A stretch of DNA of 64,000 nt from SZAS-7 sp964514655 (GTDB lineage: Bacteria; Chlamydiota; Chlamydiia; Chlamydiales; FEN-1388), in assembly GCA_964514655.1 (NCBI GenBank), contig CAZEQY010000002.1:124001-188000 (forward strand), read 5' to 3'. Below are positions 35,718 to 44,534 of the stretch, in pieces; the stretch's first letter is position 1, and each line of letters starts with the position of its first letter. The notes beneath the pieces were generated by a model. That model did no database searches. It was not told the origin of the DNA and worked only from the letters and a program-made list of their open reading frames with translations. The position numbers were made by a program, and so were the translations under genes.

Positions 35718-37790
35718 CTACTCAGATGACCCTTCGAAGAGCTTCTTTTTAGGAGGGAGCTGGCCATCAGGGCAGCCTGGATACGATATAACGCCCGATG
35801 CTATGCCATCAGCGACAAGTCGTTCAACATATTGCAAATAGTCCTTTAACTTCTCATTAAGCTGCTCGTGCAGAGTAATGCGCGCTGTTGCCTTTGTTGC
35901 AGTTTCTGTTTGCAGGCGCCCCTTATCATTTATAGAGCGTCCCAAAGTGGCCTGCGTGATGCTTGTTGCATCTGGATCAAGTATATACAAAAACTGGTTA
36001 TTGAACATTAAAGCGCGGTCGACACCAGCTCTACAGTTACGAAAGAGCATCATTTGTGATGCTTTGTTAGTATCTTGAGTTTGAGAGAGCATATGGGCTT
36101 TATAGACTTCAAAAAAGCGCACAATGCCTAAATTGACAATCGGCTTTAGTGCTGCGAGCTTCTCTAGATCTTTACCTTGAGCATCCTCTACAAGCTTGTA
36201 TGCCATGTCGACAATCTTTGGATGCACCTCTTTCCATATTTCTCTCATGCTCGGCATGAAGTAGTATTTGGATGCCGATGCTCTATCTTGAATATCCAGA
36301 GTATATGAACTTTCAGCAAGAAGTTCGTCCAGCAAAACCTTCTTTACATCAGGATTAAATGTCTCAGCTTTTATAGGCTCTACAGAGATCGTACTACCTG
36401 CAAAAGAACATGGGTAGATTTCATTTTGCTCCATCAAGGCCATTGTCTGCGCATCTTCAGTCTCTTCATAGCGCTTTTGCATGTTAGAATAGACAAGTAG
36501 CTGATACGGATAGGGATGACTACGATCAAGAGAGCGATTTTCTATACCTTGTAAGAGCGCCCTAAATTCAGGCAATACAGTAGAGCCAAGAGCAGGTGAG
36601 GCGCTTAACACTACTCGCATCGCTACTTCTTTTTTGCCGGGCAGAGTAAGGCGCTCTTGATAATAGGCACCCGGATTGTTGCCATAATAGGCCTTATGAT
36701 CTTTTACCGAAGCCCGAAAAAATGCTCTAGCATGACTGTGCATTATATCAACAGTCTGAAACAGTGGCATACCCGATCTCAACGAGTTAATGCCAACTTC
36801 TGCCACTTTTTTAAGCTTTTGAATCTTTGTTACAAAGGTCTCTTGAGGGTCATCCTCTAAAAAGCCGGAATTAGCAGCAAACTCTCGTGCATTATAAAGA
36901 AATGTGCCAAAGCTTTGGCTACGGGGTATTGGCGCCTTGTCACAGATCGCCTTTCCTAAACGAAGATAGGCAGGAACTGTCTCAGCGTGAGCAAATGATG
37001 CAATAGCAATAGTATGCAGCAAACGAACATAAGGGTGTGACTCATCGCAGCGCATCAGGTTATAGCCGGATGTTTGAAGAGCCTTTCTTATTGCTAATAA
37101 AATTGCTGTAACGTGTGTTTCAGGATCAGAATCAAGGGCAATGCCTGCTGTCTCAAGAAGCTCGACAACTTTTGAAACTTCATCGTTAAATTCAGCCACT
37201 GCATAGTCAAAACTTGTTTTGTGATAAAAGCAGCCCCTAAGCTCACTATAGAGCTCTTTTGCATGATGCTTAAGAAGAGACTTATTGCCATCTAGCTTGC
37301 TGGCAGTAAAAAAAGGCAAAAGCTTGTTCTCAACTTGATCTTCGTTAAGGCGACGCACATTTGCAACAAGGTCATAAGCAAGCCTTAAGCCCTGCTCAGC
37401 AAGGTCTTTTGGATGCTCAAGGCCATGAACAGCATAGAGCTTTTGCAGGATTCGACCAACGCGCAGTTCAAAATAGTAGAGGCGATTGCCGACAGATGGC
37501 TCACATGAAAAATCTACACCATTACATACTACAGAATACGCTTGCTTAATGCCTTCGAGCGTTAACTTCCACTCCAAGGTTTTTGCTTCCTTACTGATGG
37601 CATGAAGCTCTGTGTCGTGTACAACATTCAGCCTTGGAGGGTGATTGTGCCGCACGGGAGAACGATCTGTTGGTGATTTTGCCCCAGAGGCTACTTGTTC
37701 TACACGAGTAGCCTGGGAAAAATCAGGCTTTGGCAATTCTGAAATGACGGGCTTTTGTGAAGTTGTACTAGATGGTACTGGTCCTGCCAT
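35718..37790 (-). CDS. Putative CX5R phosphatase-like effector
   Basis: 690 residues, no membrane segment. The N-terminal ~60 residues are Pro/Ser-rich and look disordered, as in secreted effectors. Residues ~70-560 are helical and unfamiliar. At 586-592 is CRAGVDR in the context LFRNCRAGVDRALMF, which matches CX5R and resembles the active-site loop NCKSGKDRT of SopB/IpgD-type phosphoinositide phosphatases, with Thr-Gly after Arg replaced by Ala-Leu. An Asp immediately before Arg is retained. If real, Cys586 is the nucleophile and the target a host phosphoinositide. The rest was not aligned, so the call is tentative; an effector of unknown function is the fallback. Confidence 0.5.
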   Translation of the reverse strand: MAGPVPSSTTSQKPVISELPKPDFSQATRVEQVASGAKSPTDRSPVRHNHPPRLNVVHDTELHAISKEAKTLEWKLTLEGIKQAYSVVCNGVDFSCEPSVGNRLYYFELRVGRILQKLYAVHGLEHPKDLAEQGLRLAYDLVANVRRLNEDQVENKLLPFFTASKLDGNKSLLKHHAKELYSELRGCFYHKTSFDYAVAEFNDEVSKVVELLETAGIALDSDPETHVTAILLAIRKALQTSGYNLMRCDESHPYVRLLHTIAIASFAHAETVPAYLRLGKAICDKAPIPRSQSFGTFLYNAREFAANSGFLEDDPQETFVTKIQKLKKVAEVGINSLRSGMPLFQTVDIMHSHARAFFRASVKDHKAYYGNNPGAYYQERLTLPGKKEVAMRVVLSASPALGSTVLPEFRALLQGIENRSLDRSHPYPYQLLVYSNMQKRYEETEDAQTMALMEQNEIYPCSFAGSTISVEPIKAETFNPDVKKVLLDELLAESSYTLDIQDRASASKYYFMPSMREIWKEVHPKIVDMAYKLVEDAQGKDLEKLAALKPIVNLGIVRFFEVYKAHMLSQTQDTNKASQMMLFRNCRAGVDRALMFNNQFLYILDPDATSITQATLGRSINDKGRLQTETATKATARITLHEQLNEKLKDYLQYVERLVADGIASGVISYPGCPDGQLPPKKKLFEGSSE

Positions 37791-37807
37791 AACTTGCTCC
37801 TAAAGGG

Positions 37808-39625
37808 TTATCCTTTTGGTCCGCGCTTACGATCATTTTCAGACAAAAACTTCTTTCTCATACGTATTTGGGCTGGCGTCACTTCTACAAGCTCGTCATC
37901 TTGGATGTAATCCATAGCCTGCTCGAGGGTAAAGCGTCGAGGAGGGGTAAGGATGATGTTTTCATCACTTCCTGAAGCTCGTACGTTTGTGAGGTGCTTT
38001 TCTTTCGTGATGTTGATAACAAGGTCATTGTCGCGGGAGTGTTCACCAACGATCATACCTTCATATACTTCATCACCAGGATTTACAAAGAGCACGCCGC
38101 GCTCTTGCAGCTGGAAAGATGCATAGGGAGTTGCCTTGCCCGGGCAGCTTGAGATCATCACGCCAAGCTTTCTTCCGGCAATAGGACCAGCCATTGGAGC
38201 ATAGCCATCAAATATTGAAGTAAGAATGCCAAGCCCGCGAGTTTGGGTAAGAAAGGCACTTCTATAGCCCATGAGGCCACGTGTTGGAATTAAAAACTGC
38301 ATGCGTGTAATGCCTTCTGGCGTTGTAGCAAGCGACTGCATTTCGCCCTTTCTTCGCGAAAGCTCTTCGATAACAGACCCTGAATACTCTTCTGGCACTT
38401 CTACAGTAGCAAGTTCAAATGGTTCTAGTTTTTGGCCGTTTTCTTCTTTGACGATAACGCGAGGCTTAGAAAGGCTCATCTCATAGCCTTCTCTACGCAT
38501 AGCTTCTACAAGCACCGCAAGGTGAAGCTCACCGCGGCCTGCCACAGTAACAACTTCTTGCTCTTGTGAGCTAAAATCAATCTTGAGGGATATGTTGGCG
38601 CGCTTTTCACGTTCAAAGCGATCTTTAAGCTTATTCATGGTAACGTGCTTGCCGCTTTTACCCACAAATGGGCTTGAGTTAACGGTGATGTCGATAGAAA
38701 CTGTTGGCTCATCAAGCTGAATCGGGGGAAGAGAGACAACTTTTGACGGATCGCAAAGGGTATCTCCAATGGTGATTTCTGGTACGCCGGAGACGATAAC
38801 GATATCGCCGGTATAGCCTGTTTCAAGCTCTTGCTTTTCTAGGCCAATGTGACCTTCGATACGCGATATCTGGCAGCGTTTTTCTTTGCCGCTTCGATCG
38901 ACGTGCATGATGTTTTGACCCTTGGTGACTGAACCTGAAAGCACGCGACCACAGGCTTGACGGCCTACGTAGTCATCGTAAAAGATGGTTGAGCACTGCA
39001 TGAGAAATGGTTCTTGTTCTGCACCACGAGGCGGTTCAACATGTTCGACAATCATCTCAAAGAGGGGACGCATGTCAACACGCTCGTCTTCTAGTTTTTT
39101 CATTGCAAAGCCTGCAAGACCTGAGGCATAGCAGAAGTGGAAATCTAGCTGTTCGTTCGTTGCGCCAAGCTCTGAGAAGAGGTCGAAGGTGAGGTCTAGT
39201 GCCTGATCCGGTGTTGCAAATGGCCTGTCGATCTTATTTACGACAACAATAGGCTTAAGGCCCATCTTGAGCGACTTTGATAGAACAAAGCGCGTCTGAG
39301 GCATTGGACCTTCCTGAGCATCTACGAGCAAGAGTACAGAACTTACCATACCTAATATCCGCTCAACTTCCGCTGAGAAATCAGCGTGACCAGGAGTATC
39401 GATGATGTTAATTTTATAGTCATCAAAAAAGACAGAGGTGTGCTTTGCGAATATAGTGATGCCGCGCTCTTTTTCTTGATCGTAGCTATCCATCAAACGC
39501 TCGCCTACAGGCTGGTTTTTGCGGAAAATATTTGACTGTTTAAGCAGGCTATCAAGGAGCGTTGTTTTGCCATGGTCAATGTGCGCTACGATAGCTATAT
39601 TACGGATTTTGTCTTTAGAAAGCAT
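37808..39625 (-). CDS. typA: Ribosome-associated GTPase TypA/BipA
   Basis: 605 residues from the ATG at 39625, as in homologues; the frame continues to 39682. Translational GTPase: P-loop AHIDHGKTTLLDSLL, switch II IDTPGHADFSAEVER, NKID for guanine specificity, then EF-G-like domains and the TypA-specific C-terminus. Switch I ERGITIFAK is typical of BipA. It binds 70S ribosomes and aids assembly or translation under stress. It lies 17 bases upstream of the CX5R gene on the same strand. Confidence 0.95.
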   Translation of the reverse strand: MLSKDKIRNIAIVAHIDHGKTTLLDSLLKQSNIFRKNQPVGERLMDSYDQEKERGITIFAKHTSVFFDDYKINIIDTPGHADFSAEVERILGMVSSVLLLVDAQEGPMPQTRFVLSKSLKMGLKPIVVVNKIDRPFATPDQALDLTFDLFSELGATNEQLDFHFCYASGLAGFAMKKLEDERVDMRPLFEMIVEHVEPPRGAEQEPFLMQCSTIFYDDYVGRQACGRVLSGSVTKGQNIMHVDRSGKEKRCQISRIEGHIGLEKQELETGYTGDIVIVSGVPEITIGDTLCDPSKVVSLPPIQLDEPTVSIDITVNSSPFVGKSGKHVTMNKLKDRFEREKRANISLKIDFSSQEQEVVTVAGRGELHLAVLVEAMRREGYEMSLSKPRVIVKEENGQKLEPFELATVEVPEEYSGSVIEELSRRKGEMQSLATTPEGITRMQFLIPTRGLMGYRSAFLTQTRGLGILTSIFDGYAPMAGPIAGRKLGVMISSCPGKATPYASFQLQERGVLFVNPGDEVYEGMIVGEHSRDNDLVINITKEKHLTNVRASGSDENIILTPPRRFTLEQAMDYIQDDELVEVTPAQIRMRKKFLSENDRKRGPKG

Positions 39626-39796
39626 GTACACCAATGTTTTGTGAAATTTTTTGTAGAAACTATACCTGAAACAACAATTCATAGCAAGGCATAAACTCTA
39701 GGAGCTCGATTCCATCGTTGTACGGCCATGGATACATCAAAAAATCATATAACGATAAGGGTACAAAAGTAATTTGGCTGCAATGCCTTAGTTACA

Positions 39797-39929
39797 TTTT
39801 TGCGTCTTTGCGATTTAGCGTTTTTGCGTTGAATTTTGTATTAACCTCCATGGCTGAGGCTGTTTTCAGGAGCGTGTATAAAAAGTTCAATTCAACGCAA
39901 AAACGCTAAATCGCAAAGGCGCAAAAAAA
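39797..39929. repeat. 40-bp-arm inverted repeat with TTTGCG units
   Basis: The gap 39626-40039 has no gene. Arms at 39797-39836 and 39889-39929 are nearly perfect inverted copies. Each arm is built of 8-base units with TTTGCG (TTTTTGCG, TCTTTGCG, ATTTAGCG, TTTTTGCG). The 52-base loop has no coding capacity. It differs in sequence from the GGCAGGAT-type repeats. A promoter for mgtE lies to its right. Confidence 0.8.
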
Positions 39930-39988
39930 GAAGCTCATTGTTTTCATCATTCCTATCCTTATATAGTTTTTAATGTGCTATATTAGTC

Positions 39989-40017
39989 TTGCAAAATCTC
40001 TTTATAATCAGTATACT
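39989..40017 (+). promoter_or_regulatory. Promoter for mgtE
   Basis: TTGCAA (39989-39994), 17-base spacer, TATACT (40012-40017). Transcription would start near 40024, leaving only ~16 bases before the ATG, with GGGGGGCC in between. No magnesium riboswitch would fit in that leader. Confidence 0.5.
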
Positions 40018-40039
40018 ACTGCGGTTTAGGGGGGCCTGA

Positions 40040-41521
40040 ATGACGGAACAGCATCAAGAATTATCTCCTCAGACTGAACATGAACATGAAGAGTCGCTCT
40101 TTATGTCAAGTACATCACCCCTAGACTCGCCTACAAGCCAGATTAACGACCTTCTTGACGAAAAGCTGGAAGCTGCCTTTCATATGCCGACATCGCAGAT
40201 CATCCTTCATGATCTTGCAAAAATTGCTATAGAGCATGACCCGATTGACCTTGCCTATGCAGCTGCGCGCTTACCAAGGCTTGCTCGATACGTTGTTTTT
40301 GAAAACCTGCCCGACCTTGAAGCCAAGGTTACCTTTATCATCAACGTAAGCACAAACTCGCGCATTGCCATCTTTAGACAGACAAGCGATGCTGAAATTG
40401 TGCGACTTGTCGACAAAATGGCCCCCGATGATGCAGTGGGCGTTTTAGAAGACCTTTCAGATAGGCGCTGCAGGCGAGTGCTTGAAAATGTAGAGCCTGC
40501 TAAAGCAAAACGCATTCGCGAACTTTTAGGCCACGGTCTGCATACCGCGGGCCGCCTGATGACAAACGAATTTTTTGCTTTTCCGATGCAGACTACCATC
40601 CGTCAAGTAGCAAAAGAAATTAGAGATAATCCCGGCATAGAACTTACTCACAGCATCTTTGTCTTAAGCGATGAAGGGGAGCTTGTAGGTATTGTGCCAT
40701 CAAGAAACCTTATCGTTAACCCCAAAGACGTAAGCCTCAAGCAGGTTATGCGGCCAGTATTGCATAAAATACATCCGGATGCGCCGCGAGATGAGGTTGT
40801 AGACCTTATCGAGCGCTATAACCTGCCTATACTTCCTGTAGTAGATCACAATAAAAAGCTCGTTGGCGTTATCACAAACGAAGATATCGTAGAAGTTATG
40901 GAAGACATTGCCGATGAAACTATCGCAAGCATCGGCGGTACTGCTGAAGCAGTGGGCGAAGATGACCCCATATGGACGCGTTTTATCTTGCGCGCCCCCT
41001 GGCTTTTGGTAACTCTTTGCGCAGGGCTTTTGATGGCAACAGCTTTAGCGCACTTTCATACATCGCCATGGTTTGCCGTAGTGCCATTTTTCGTGCCGCT
41101 AATTACAGGCATGTCCGGCAATGTAGGCATTCAGTGTAGTACGCTTTTTGTGCGCGGTATAGCAACAGGTGAAGTCTCATCAGGAAGAAAGCGCGAGATG
41201 GTAACGCGCGAAATCTGCATTGGCTCGCTTATTGGGGTAATTTTTGGAATACTCTGCGGAGTTGTTGTCATTGCCCTAAACCGCCTAGGCGCCCACCAGG
41301 TAGGTCACGACCCTGTTGTAGTTGGCATCATAGTAAGCTGCGGCATCTTTGGCGCCTGCATGACAGCCACGCTTCTTGGCAGCCTCTCACCATTATTTTT
41401 TGCCCGCATCGGCGTAGACCCTGCGGTCGCAAGCGGCCCCATCGTCACCGCCTGCAACGACGTCCTCTCAACATTCATGTACTTCCTCGTTGCCAAACTC
41501 GTCTACATGATCGTATTTTAA
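40040..41521 (+). CDS. mgtE: Magnesium transporter MgtE
   Basis: 493 residues. N-terminal MgtE_N domain (AAARLPRLARYVVFENLPDL), two CBS domains (about 175-290; VKDV-type strands, LPILPVVDHNKKLVGVIT) and five C-terminal membrane helices from ~315. GMSGNVGIQCSTLFVRG in the pore helix is the family's selectivity region. It carries Mg2+ into the cell and is gated by Mg2+ bound to the N and CBS domains. It has its own promoter and faces acpP, with a shared terminator hairpin between. Confidence 0.93.
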   Translation: MTEQHQELSPQTEHEHEESLFMSSTSPLDSPTSQINDLLDEKLEAAFHMPTSQIILHDLAKIAIEHDPIDLAYAAARLPRLARYVVFENLPDLEAKVTFIINVSTNSRIAIFRQTSDAEIVRLVDKMAPDDAVGVLEDLSDRRCRRVLENVEPAKAKRIRELLGHGLHTAGRLMTNEFFAFPMQTTIRQVAKEIRDNPGIELTHSIFVLSDEGELVGIVPSRNLIVNPKDVSLKQVMRPVLHKIHPDAPRDEVVDLIERYNLPILPVVDHNKKLVGVITNEDIVEVMEDIADETIASIGGTAEAVGEDDPIWTRFILRAPWLLVTLCAGLLMATALAHFHTSPWFAVVPFFVPLITGMSGNVGIQCSTLFVRGIATGEVSSGRKREMVTREICIGSLIGVIFGILCGVVVIALNRLGAHQVGHDPVVVGIIVSCGIFGACMTATLLGSLSPLFFARIGVDPAVASGPIVTACNDVLSTFMYFLVAKLVYMIVF

Positions 41522-41525
41522 ATGA

Positions 41526-41567
41526 CAAAAGGGACATAAAAGACTTTCGTCTCTTATGTCCCTTTTG
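41526..41567. terminator. Bidirectional terminator between mgtE and acpP
   Basis: CAAAAGGGACATAAAAGAC and GTCTCTTATGTCCCTTTTG form a 19-bp stem with a four-base loop between convergent genes. The right arm sequence is then repeated as TCCCTTATGTCCCTTTTC (41568-41585). It is a good candidate for ending transcription from both sides. Confidence 0.7.
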
Positions 41568-41594
41568 TCCCTTATGTCCCTTTTCTGGACTCTT

Positions 41595-41834
41595 CTACTT
41601 GCTTGTCTTAATTGTATTAATGAACTTGATGACGTCGCCAACAGTCTTGAGCTTTTCAGCTGTTTCGTCGTTGATTTCGATTTCGAACTTTTCTTCGAGT
41701 GTCATCACGAGCTCTGTGAGGTCTAGAGAATCTGCATCTAGATCTTCAAAAAATGCCTTTTCAGCTGTAACTTCGCTTTGATCACGGCCAAGCTGTTCTG
41801 CAACGATTGCAATTACTTCTTTTTCTACTGACAT
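41595..41834 (-). CDS. acpP: Acyl carrier protein
   Basis: 79 residues, very acidic, helical. The Ser of DADSLDLTELVM is the 4'-phosphopantetheine attachment site; the flanking FFEDLDADSLD and EEKFEIEINDE match fatty-acid-synthesis ACPs. It carries growing acyl chains for FabG, FabH and LpxD. Located after fabG on the same strand, as in chlamydiae, but separated by an inserted palindromic repeat. A promoter may have been placed or disturbed by that insertion. Confidence 0.95.
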   Translation of the reverse strand: MSVEKEVIAIVAEQLGRDQSEVTAEKAFFEDLDADSLDLTELVMTLEEKFEIEINDETAEKLKTVGDVIKFINTIKTSK

Positions 41835-41891
41835 GGTTTTTCCTTATATATTGGTTAGTTTGCGAGCTACGATAGCAGGCTAAATCATATT

Positions 41892-42077
41892 TTGCAAGTG
41901 GGCATAGCCAATCAAGTTCAAGAGTTGATTTTTTTGCTGCGCGAAAGCCTCGGGCTTGAAAGATTGAAAACCTGCTCATATTATAATATGGACAGGTTTT
42001 CAATCTATTCAATCCCGGGTCTTTGGCGCGCAAAAAAACCAACTCTCGAACTTGATTGGGTATATTACATTGCAAGT
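41892..42077. mobile_element. MITE-like palindrome inserted at the end of fabG
   Basis: Arms at 41908-41974 and 41993-42060 are imperfect inverted copies of about 67 bp (CCAATCAAGTTC.AGAGTTG, TTGAAAACCTG). The loop contains the palindrome CATATTATAATATG. An 8-base direct repeat TTGCAAGT flanks it (41892-41899 and 42070-42077), as expected for a target-site duplication. The right copy lies in the last codons of fabG, and the fabG stop comes from the element side. There is no transposase; it would be a non-autonomous element. Confidence 0.6.
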
Positions 42078-42802
42078 CCGCCATCTACAACAATAACTTG
42101 TCCGGTGATGTAATCAGATGCCGGCGATGCCAAAAAGAGGCACGCCTCAGCGATATCTTCTGGCTTGCCCATACGGCCAAGGGGTATGTGGCTTATTGCT
42201 TCAGCACGTTTTGCCTCAGGAATTTTGTCCGTCATGCTGGTGTCAATATAGCCTGGAGCTATACAGTTTACTGTAATATTGCGAGTTGCCACTTCTTTTG
42301 CTAGTGACTTTGAAAAGCTAATAAGCGCACCTTTTGATGCCGCATAGTTTGTTTGACCAGGATTACCCATGAGGCCAACAACAGAGCTTACATTGATAAT
42401 TTTGCCGCGCTTTGCCTTCATAAAGGGACGCATAATAGCACGTGAGGTATAAAAACAGGAGTTTAGGTTTACTGCAATCACGCGCTCCCAGTCTTCGTCG
42501 CTCATGCGCATAAGAAGACCATCGCGGGTAATGCCGGCATTATTTACTAGTATATCAATTTTTTGAAATTTAGCGAGAACATCATCTATTGCCTTTTCTA
42601 CCTGCTCTTTACTAGATACATCTACCTGCATAAAGGTAGCATTGCCATTAAGCTCGCGCACAAGCTCATCGCCGCGCTCCTTATTTGTTCCTAGGGCAAT
42701 TACATGGGCTCCAGCATCCGCAAACGACTTGGCTATTGCCTTACCGATTCCTGCTGTTGCGCCTGTTACAAAAGCTACTTGATCTTTTAGTTGTTGTTTC
42801 AT
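42065..42802 (-). CDS. fabG: 3-oxoacyl-[ACP] reductase
   Basis: 245 residues from the ATG at 42802; the frame extends into fabH but homologues begin here. Short-chain dehydrogenase: VTGATAGIGKAIA binds NADPH, NNAG is the structural motif, Ser of NVSSVVG and Tyr-x3-Lys of TNYAASKG are catalytic. It reduces 3-oxoacyl-ACP in each round of fatty-acid elongation. The C-terminal VVDGGLAM is complete, ending just inside the palindromic insertion. Chlamydia has fabD between fabG and fabH; here only 16 bases separate them. Confidence 0.95.
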   Translation of the reverse strand: MKQQLKDQVAFVTGATAGIGKAIAKSFADAGAHVIALGTNKERGDELVRELNGNATFMQVDVSSKEQVEKAIDDVLAKFQKIDILVNNAGITRDGLLMRMSDEDWERVIAVNLNSCFYTSRAIMRPFMKAKRGKIINVSSVVGLMGNPGQTNYAASKGALISFSKSLAKEVATRNITVNCIAPGYIDTSMTDKIPEAKRAEAISHIPLGRMGKPEDIAEACLFLASPASDYITGQVIVVDGGLAM

Positions 42803-42818
42803 AGGTGCTCTATAGTTG

Positions 42819-43799
42819 TTATGATTTTGTAAGCAAACTTGATCCCCAGGTAAGGCCTGCTCCAAATGCCGTAAGGAGAATGTGTTCACCTTTTTGTGGG
42901 GCATTTTGTTCATCAAGCTCAGCTAAGGCTATTGGAATCGTAGCCGAAGAGGTGTTGCCATATTTGTGAATAGTTCTAAGAGTGCGTTCCCAAGGTATAT
43001 TAAAGCGCTTTGATATTGCTTCAATGATGCGAATATTGGCTTGGTGGGGGATAAGCCAGGCAATATCCTGCTCAAGCACTCCCGCTGCATCCAGGCACTC
43101 TTTTGCCGACATCTCCATGCGGCGAACGGCGTGCTTAAATACTTCCTTGCCTTCCATCTTCATATAGTGCTGACGAGCTTCGTGGGTATCTGATGAGGCA
43201 GGGTTTCTTGAGCCACCAGCTGGAATTGAAATAAGATGTGACTCACAGCCATCAGCGCCTAGGCATATATGCCTAATCTGATAGCCACTGCCGCCAGCTT
43301 GTACAAGGCATGCACCACTGCCATCGCCAAATAACACGCAGGTATTTCTATCCTTATAGTCAATAAAGGCAGAATTTTTTTCGGTGGCAACGACAAGCAC
43401 GTTGCGATAAAGGCCGGACTCAATCCATGCCTTTGCTATAGACAGCGCATATAAAAAACCGCTACAAGCAGCTTGAAGGTCAAGACAACATGCTTTTGGA
43501 GCGCCAATTGCGCTTTGGATAATAGCTGCAGTTGACGGCGTGATAAAATCAGGCGTCATGGTAGCGCAGAGTATAGCGTCAACCTCAGATGCCGGAAGGT
43601 TAGCTTTTGCAAGGGCGGCCTGAGCTGCCTTTGCACCCATTGTAGAAGGAAATTCTTCTTCGTGAGCAAGGCGCCTTTCTTGAATGCCTGTACGCGTAAC
43701 AATCCATTCATCGGACGTTTCAACCATGCGTTCAAGGTCGCTATTTGTCAGCACCTTTTCAGGCAGATAAGCAGCGATTGATGTGATAGTAGCAAGCAC
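42819..43799 (-). CDS. fabH: 3-oxoacyl-[ACP] synthase III
   Basis: 326 residues. Condenses an acyl-CoA primer with malonyl-ACP to start fatty-acid synthesis. Catalytic triad visible: Cys in DLQAACSGFLYAL, His in WLIPHQANIRI, Asn in YGNTSSATIPIAL. The ATG at 43799 agrees with homologues (ATITSIAAYLPEKVLTN). First gene of the fabH-fabG-acpP group and divergent from recR, with a 78-base gap that must hold both promoters. Confidence 0.95.
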   Translation of the reverse strand: MLATITSIAAYLPEKVLTNSDLERMVETSDEWIVTRTGIQERRLAHEEEFPSTMGAKAAQAALAKANLPASEVDAILCATMTPDFITPSTAAIIQSAIGAPKACCLDLQAACSGFLYALSIAKAWIESGLYRNVLVVATEKNSAFIDYKDRNTCVLFGDGSGACLVQAGGSGYQIRHICLGADGCESHLISIPAGGSRNPASSDTHEARQHYMKMEGKEVFKHAVRRMEMSAKECLDAAGVLEQDIAWLIPHQANIRIIEAISKRFNIPWERTLRTIHKYGNTSSATIPIALAELDEQNAPQKGEHILLTAFGAGLTWGSSLLTKS

Positions 43800-43877
43800 G
43801 AACTTTACCTCATTTCAAGCCTATTAATATATCACATCTTTCGCTATAATTACAAAGGATTTACAACGTAAGGTGCT

Positions 43878-44474
43878 ATGCAATACCCGCAACGACTTGA
43901 AAAACTCTTTTCCCTCTTACAAAAACTCCCCGGCGTTGGAAGGCGATCAGCAGAACGCTACGGCTTTGACATGCTGCTTCACTGGCAAGAGCGCACCCTG
44001 CACGACCTTGCAGCTGCCCTTACAGAAGTAAAGAAAATAATACAATGTAACGAATGCGGCTGTCTATCAGAAGATGCCCTATGTCACTTTTGCAAAAACC
44101 CCGCACGGCGACAAGATGTACTTTGCGTAGTTGGCTCCCCAAAAGAGGTCTACACCCTTGAAAACACGCGCGAATTTACTGGCCTCTACCACGTTCTACC
44201 CACACTACTATCTCCATTAGATGGGCGAGGTGAAGAAAAGCTGAATCTACCAAGACTGATACAACGAATCCAAAAACACGAGGTGCGTGAACTCATTCTT
44301 GGTCTAGACTCATCACTTGAAGGCGACGCTACATGCCTGTACCTAAAAGAAAAATTAGAAACTTTGCCACTTAAAATCTCGCGCCTTGCTTTTGGTATAC
44401 CAGTTGGTAGCTCGCTGGAATTTGTTGATGGCGGCACTTTAGCAAGAGCTCTTGTTGCACGAGGCTCCTTTTAG
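43878..44474 (+). CDS. recR: Recombination protein RecR
   Basis: 198 residues. Helix-hairpin-helix at KLPGVGRRSAERYGF, C4 zinc finger CNECGCLSEDALCHFC, then a Toprim domain (LCVVGSPKEVYTLE). RecR with RecO loads RecA at single-strand gaps. It precedes bamA by 60 bases, the same order as in Chlamydia. Confidence 0.95.
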   Translation: MQYPQRLEKLFSLLQKLPGVGRRSAERYGFDMLLHWQERTLHDLAAALTEVKKIIQCNECGCLSEDALCHFCKNPARRQDVLCVVGSPKEVYTLENTREFTGLYHVLPTLLSPLDGRGEEKLNLPRLIQRIQKHEVRELILGLDSSLEGDATCLYLKEKLETLPLKISRLAFGIPVGSSLEFVDGGTLARALVARGSF

Positions 44475-44534
44475 CTTGCAATTTTCCCAGGATTGCCCTA
44501 ACGTCTTAGCGTAATTCTTACTAATAGACGAGCT

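Noticed and set aside
39718..39909. A 63-codon frame in the typA-mgtE gap
   Set aside because: It reads through the TTTGCG inverted repeat; no ribosome-binding site and no similarity to a protein.
39989..40040. Magnesium riboswitch before mgtE
   Set aside because: The predicted leader is only about 16 bases, too short for a riboswitch.
41892..42304. Short plus-strand open frames near the fabG end
   Set aside because: They run over both arms of a palindrome and the antisense of fabG; the repeat structure explains them.
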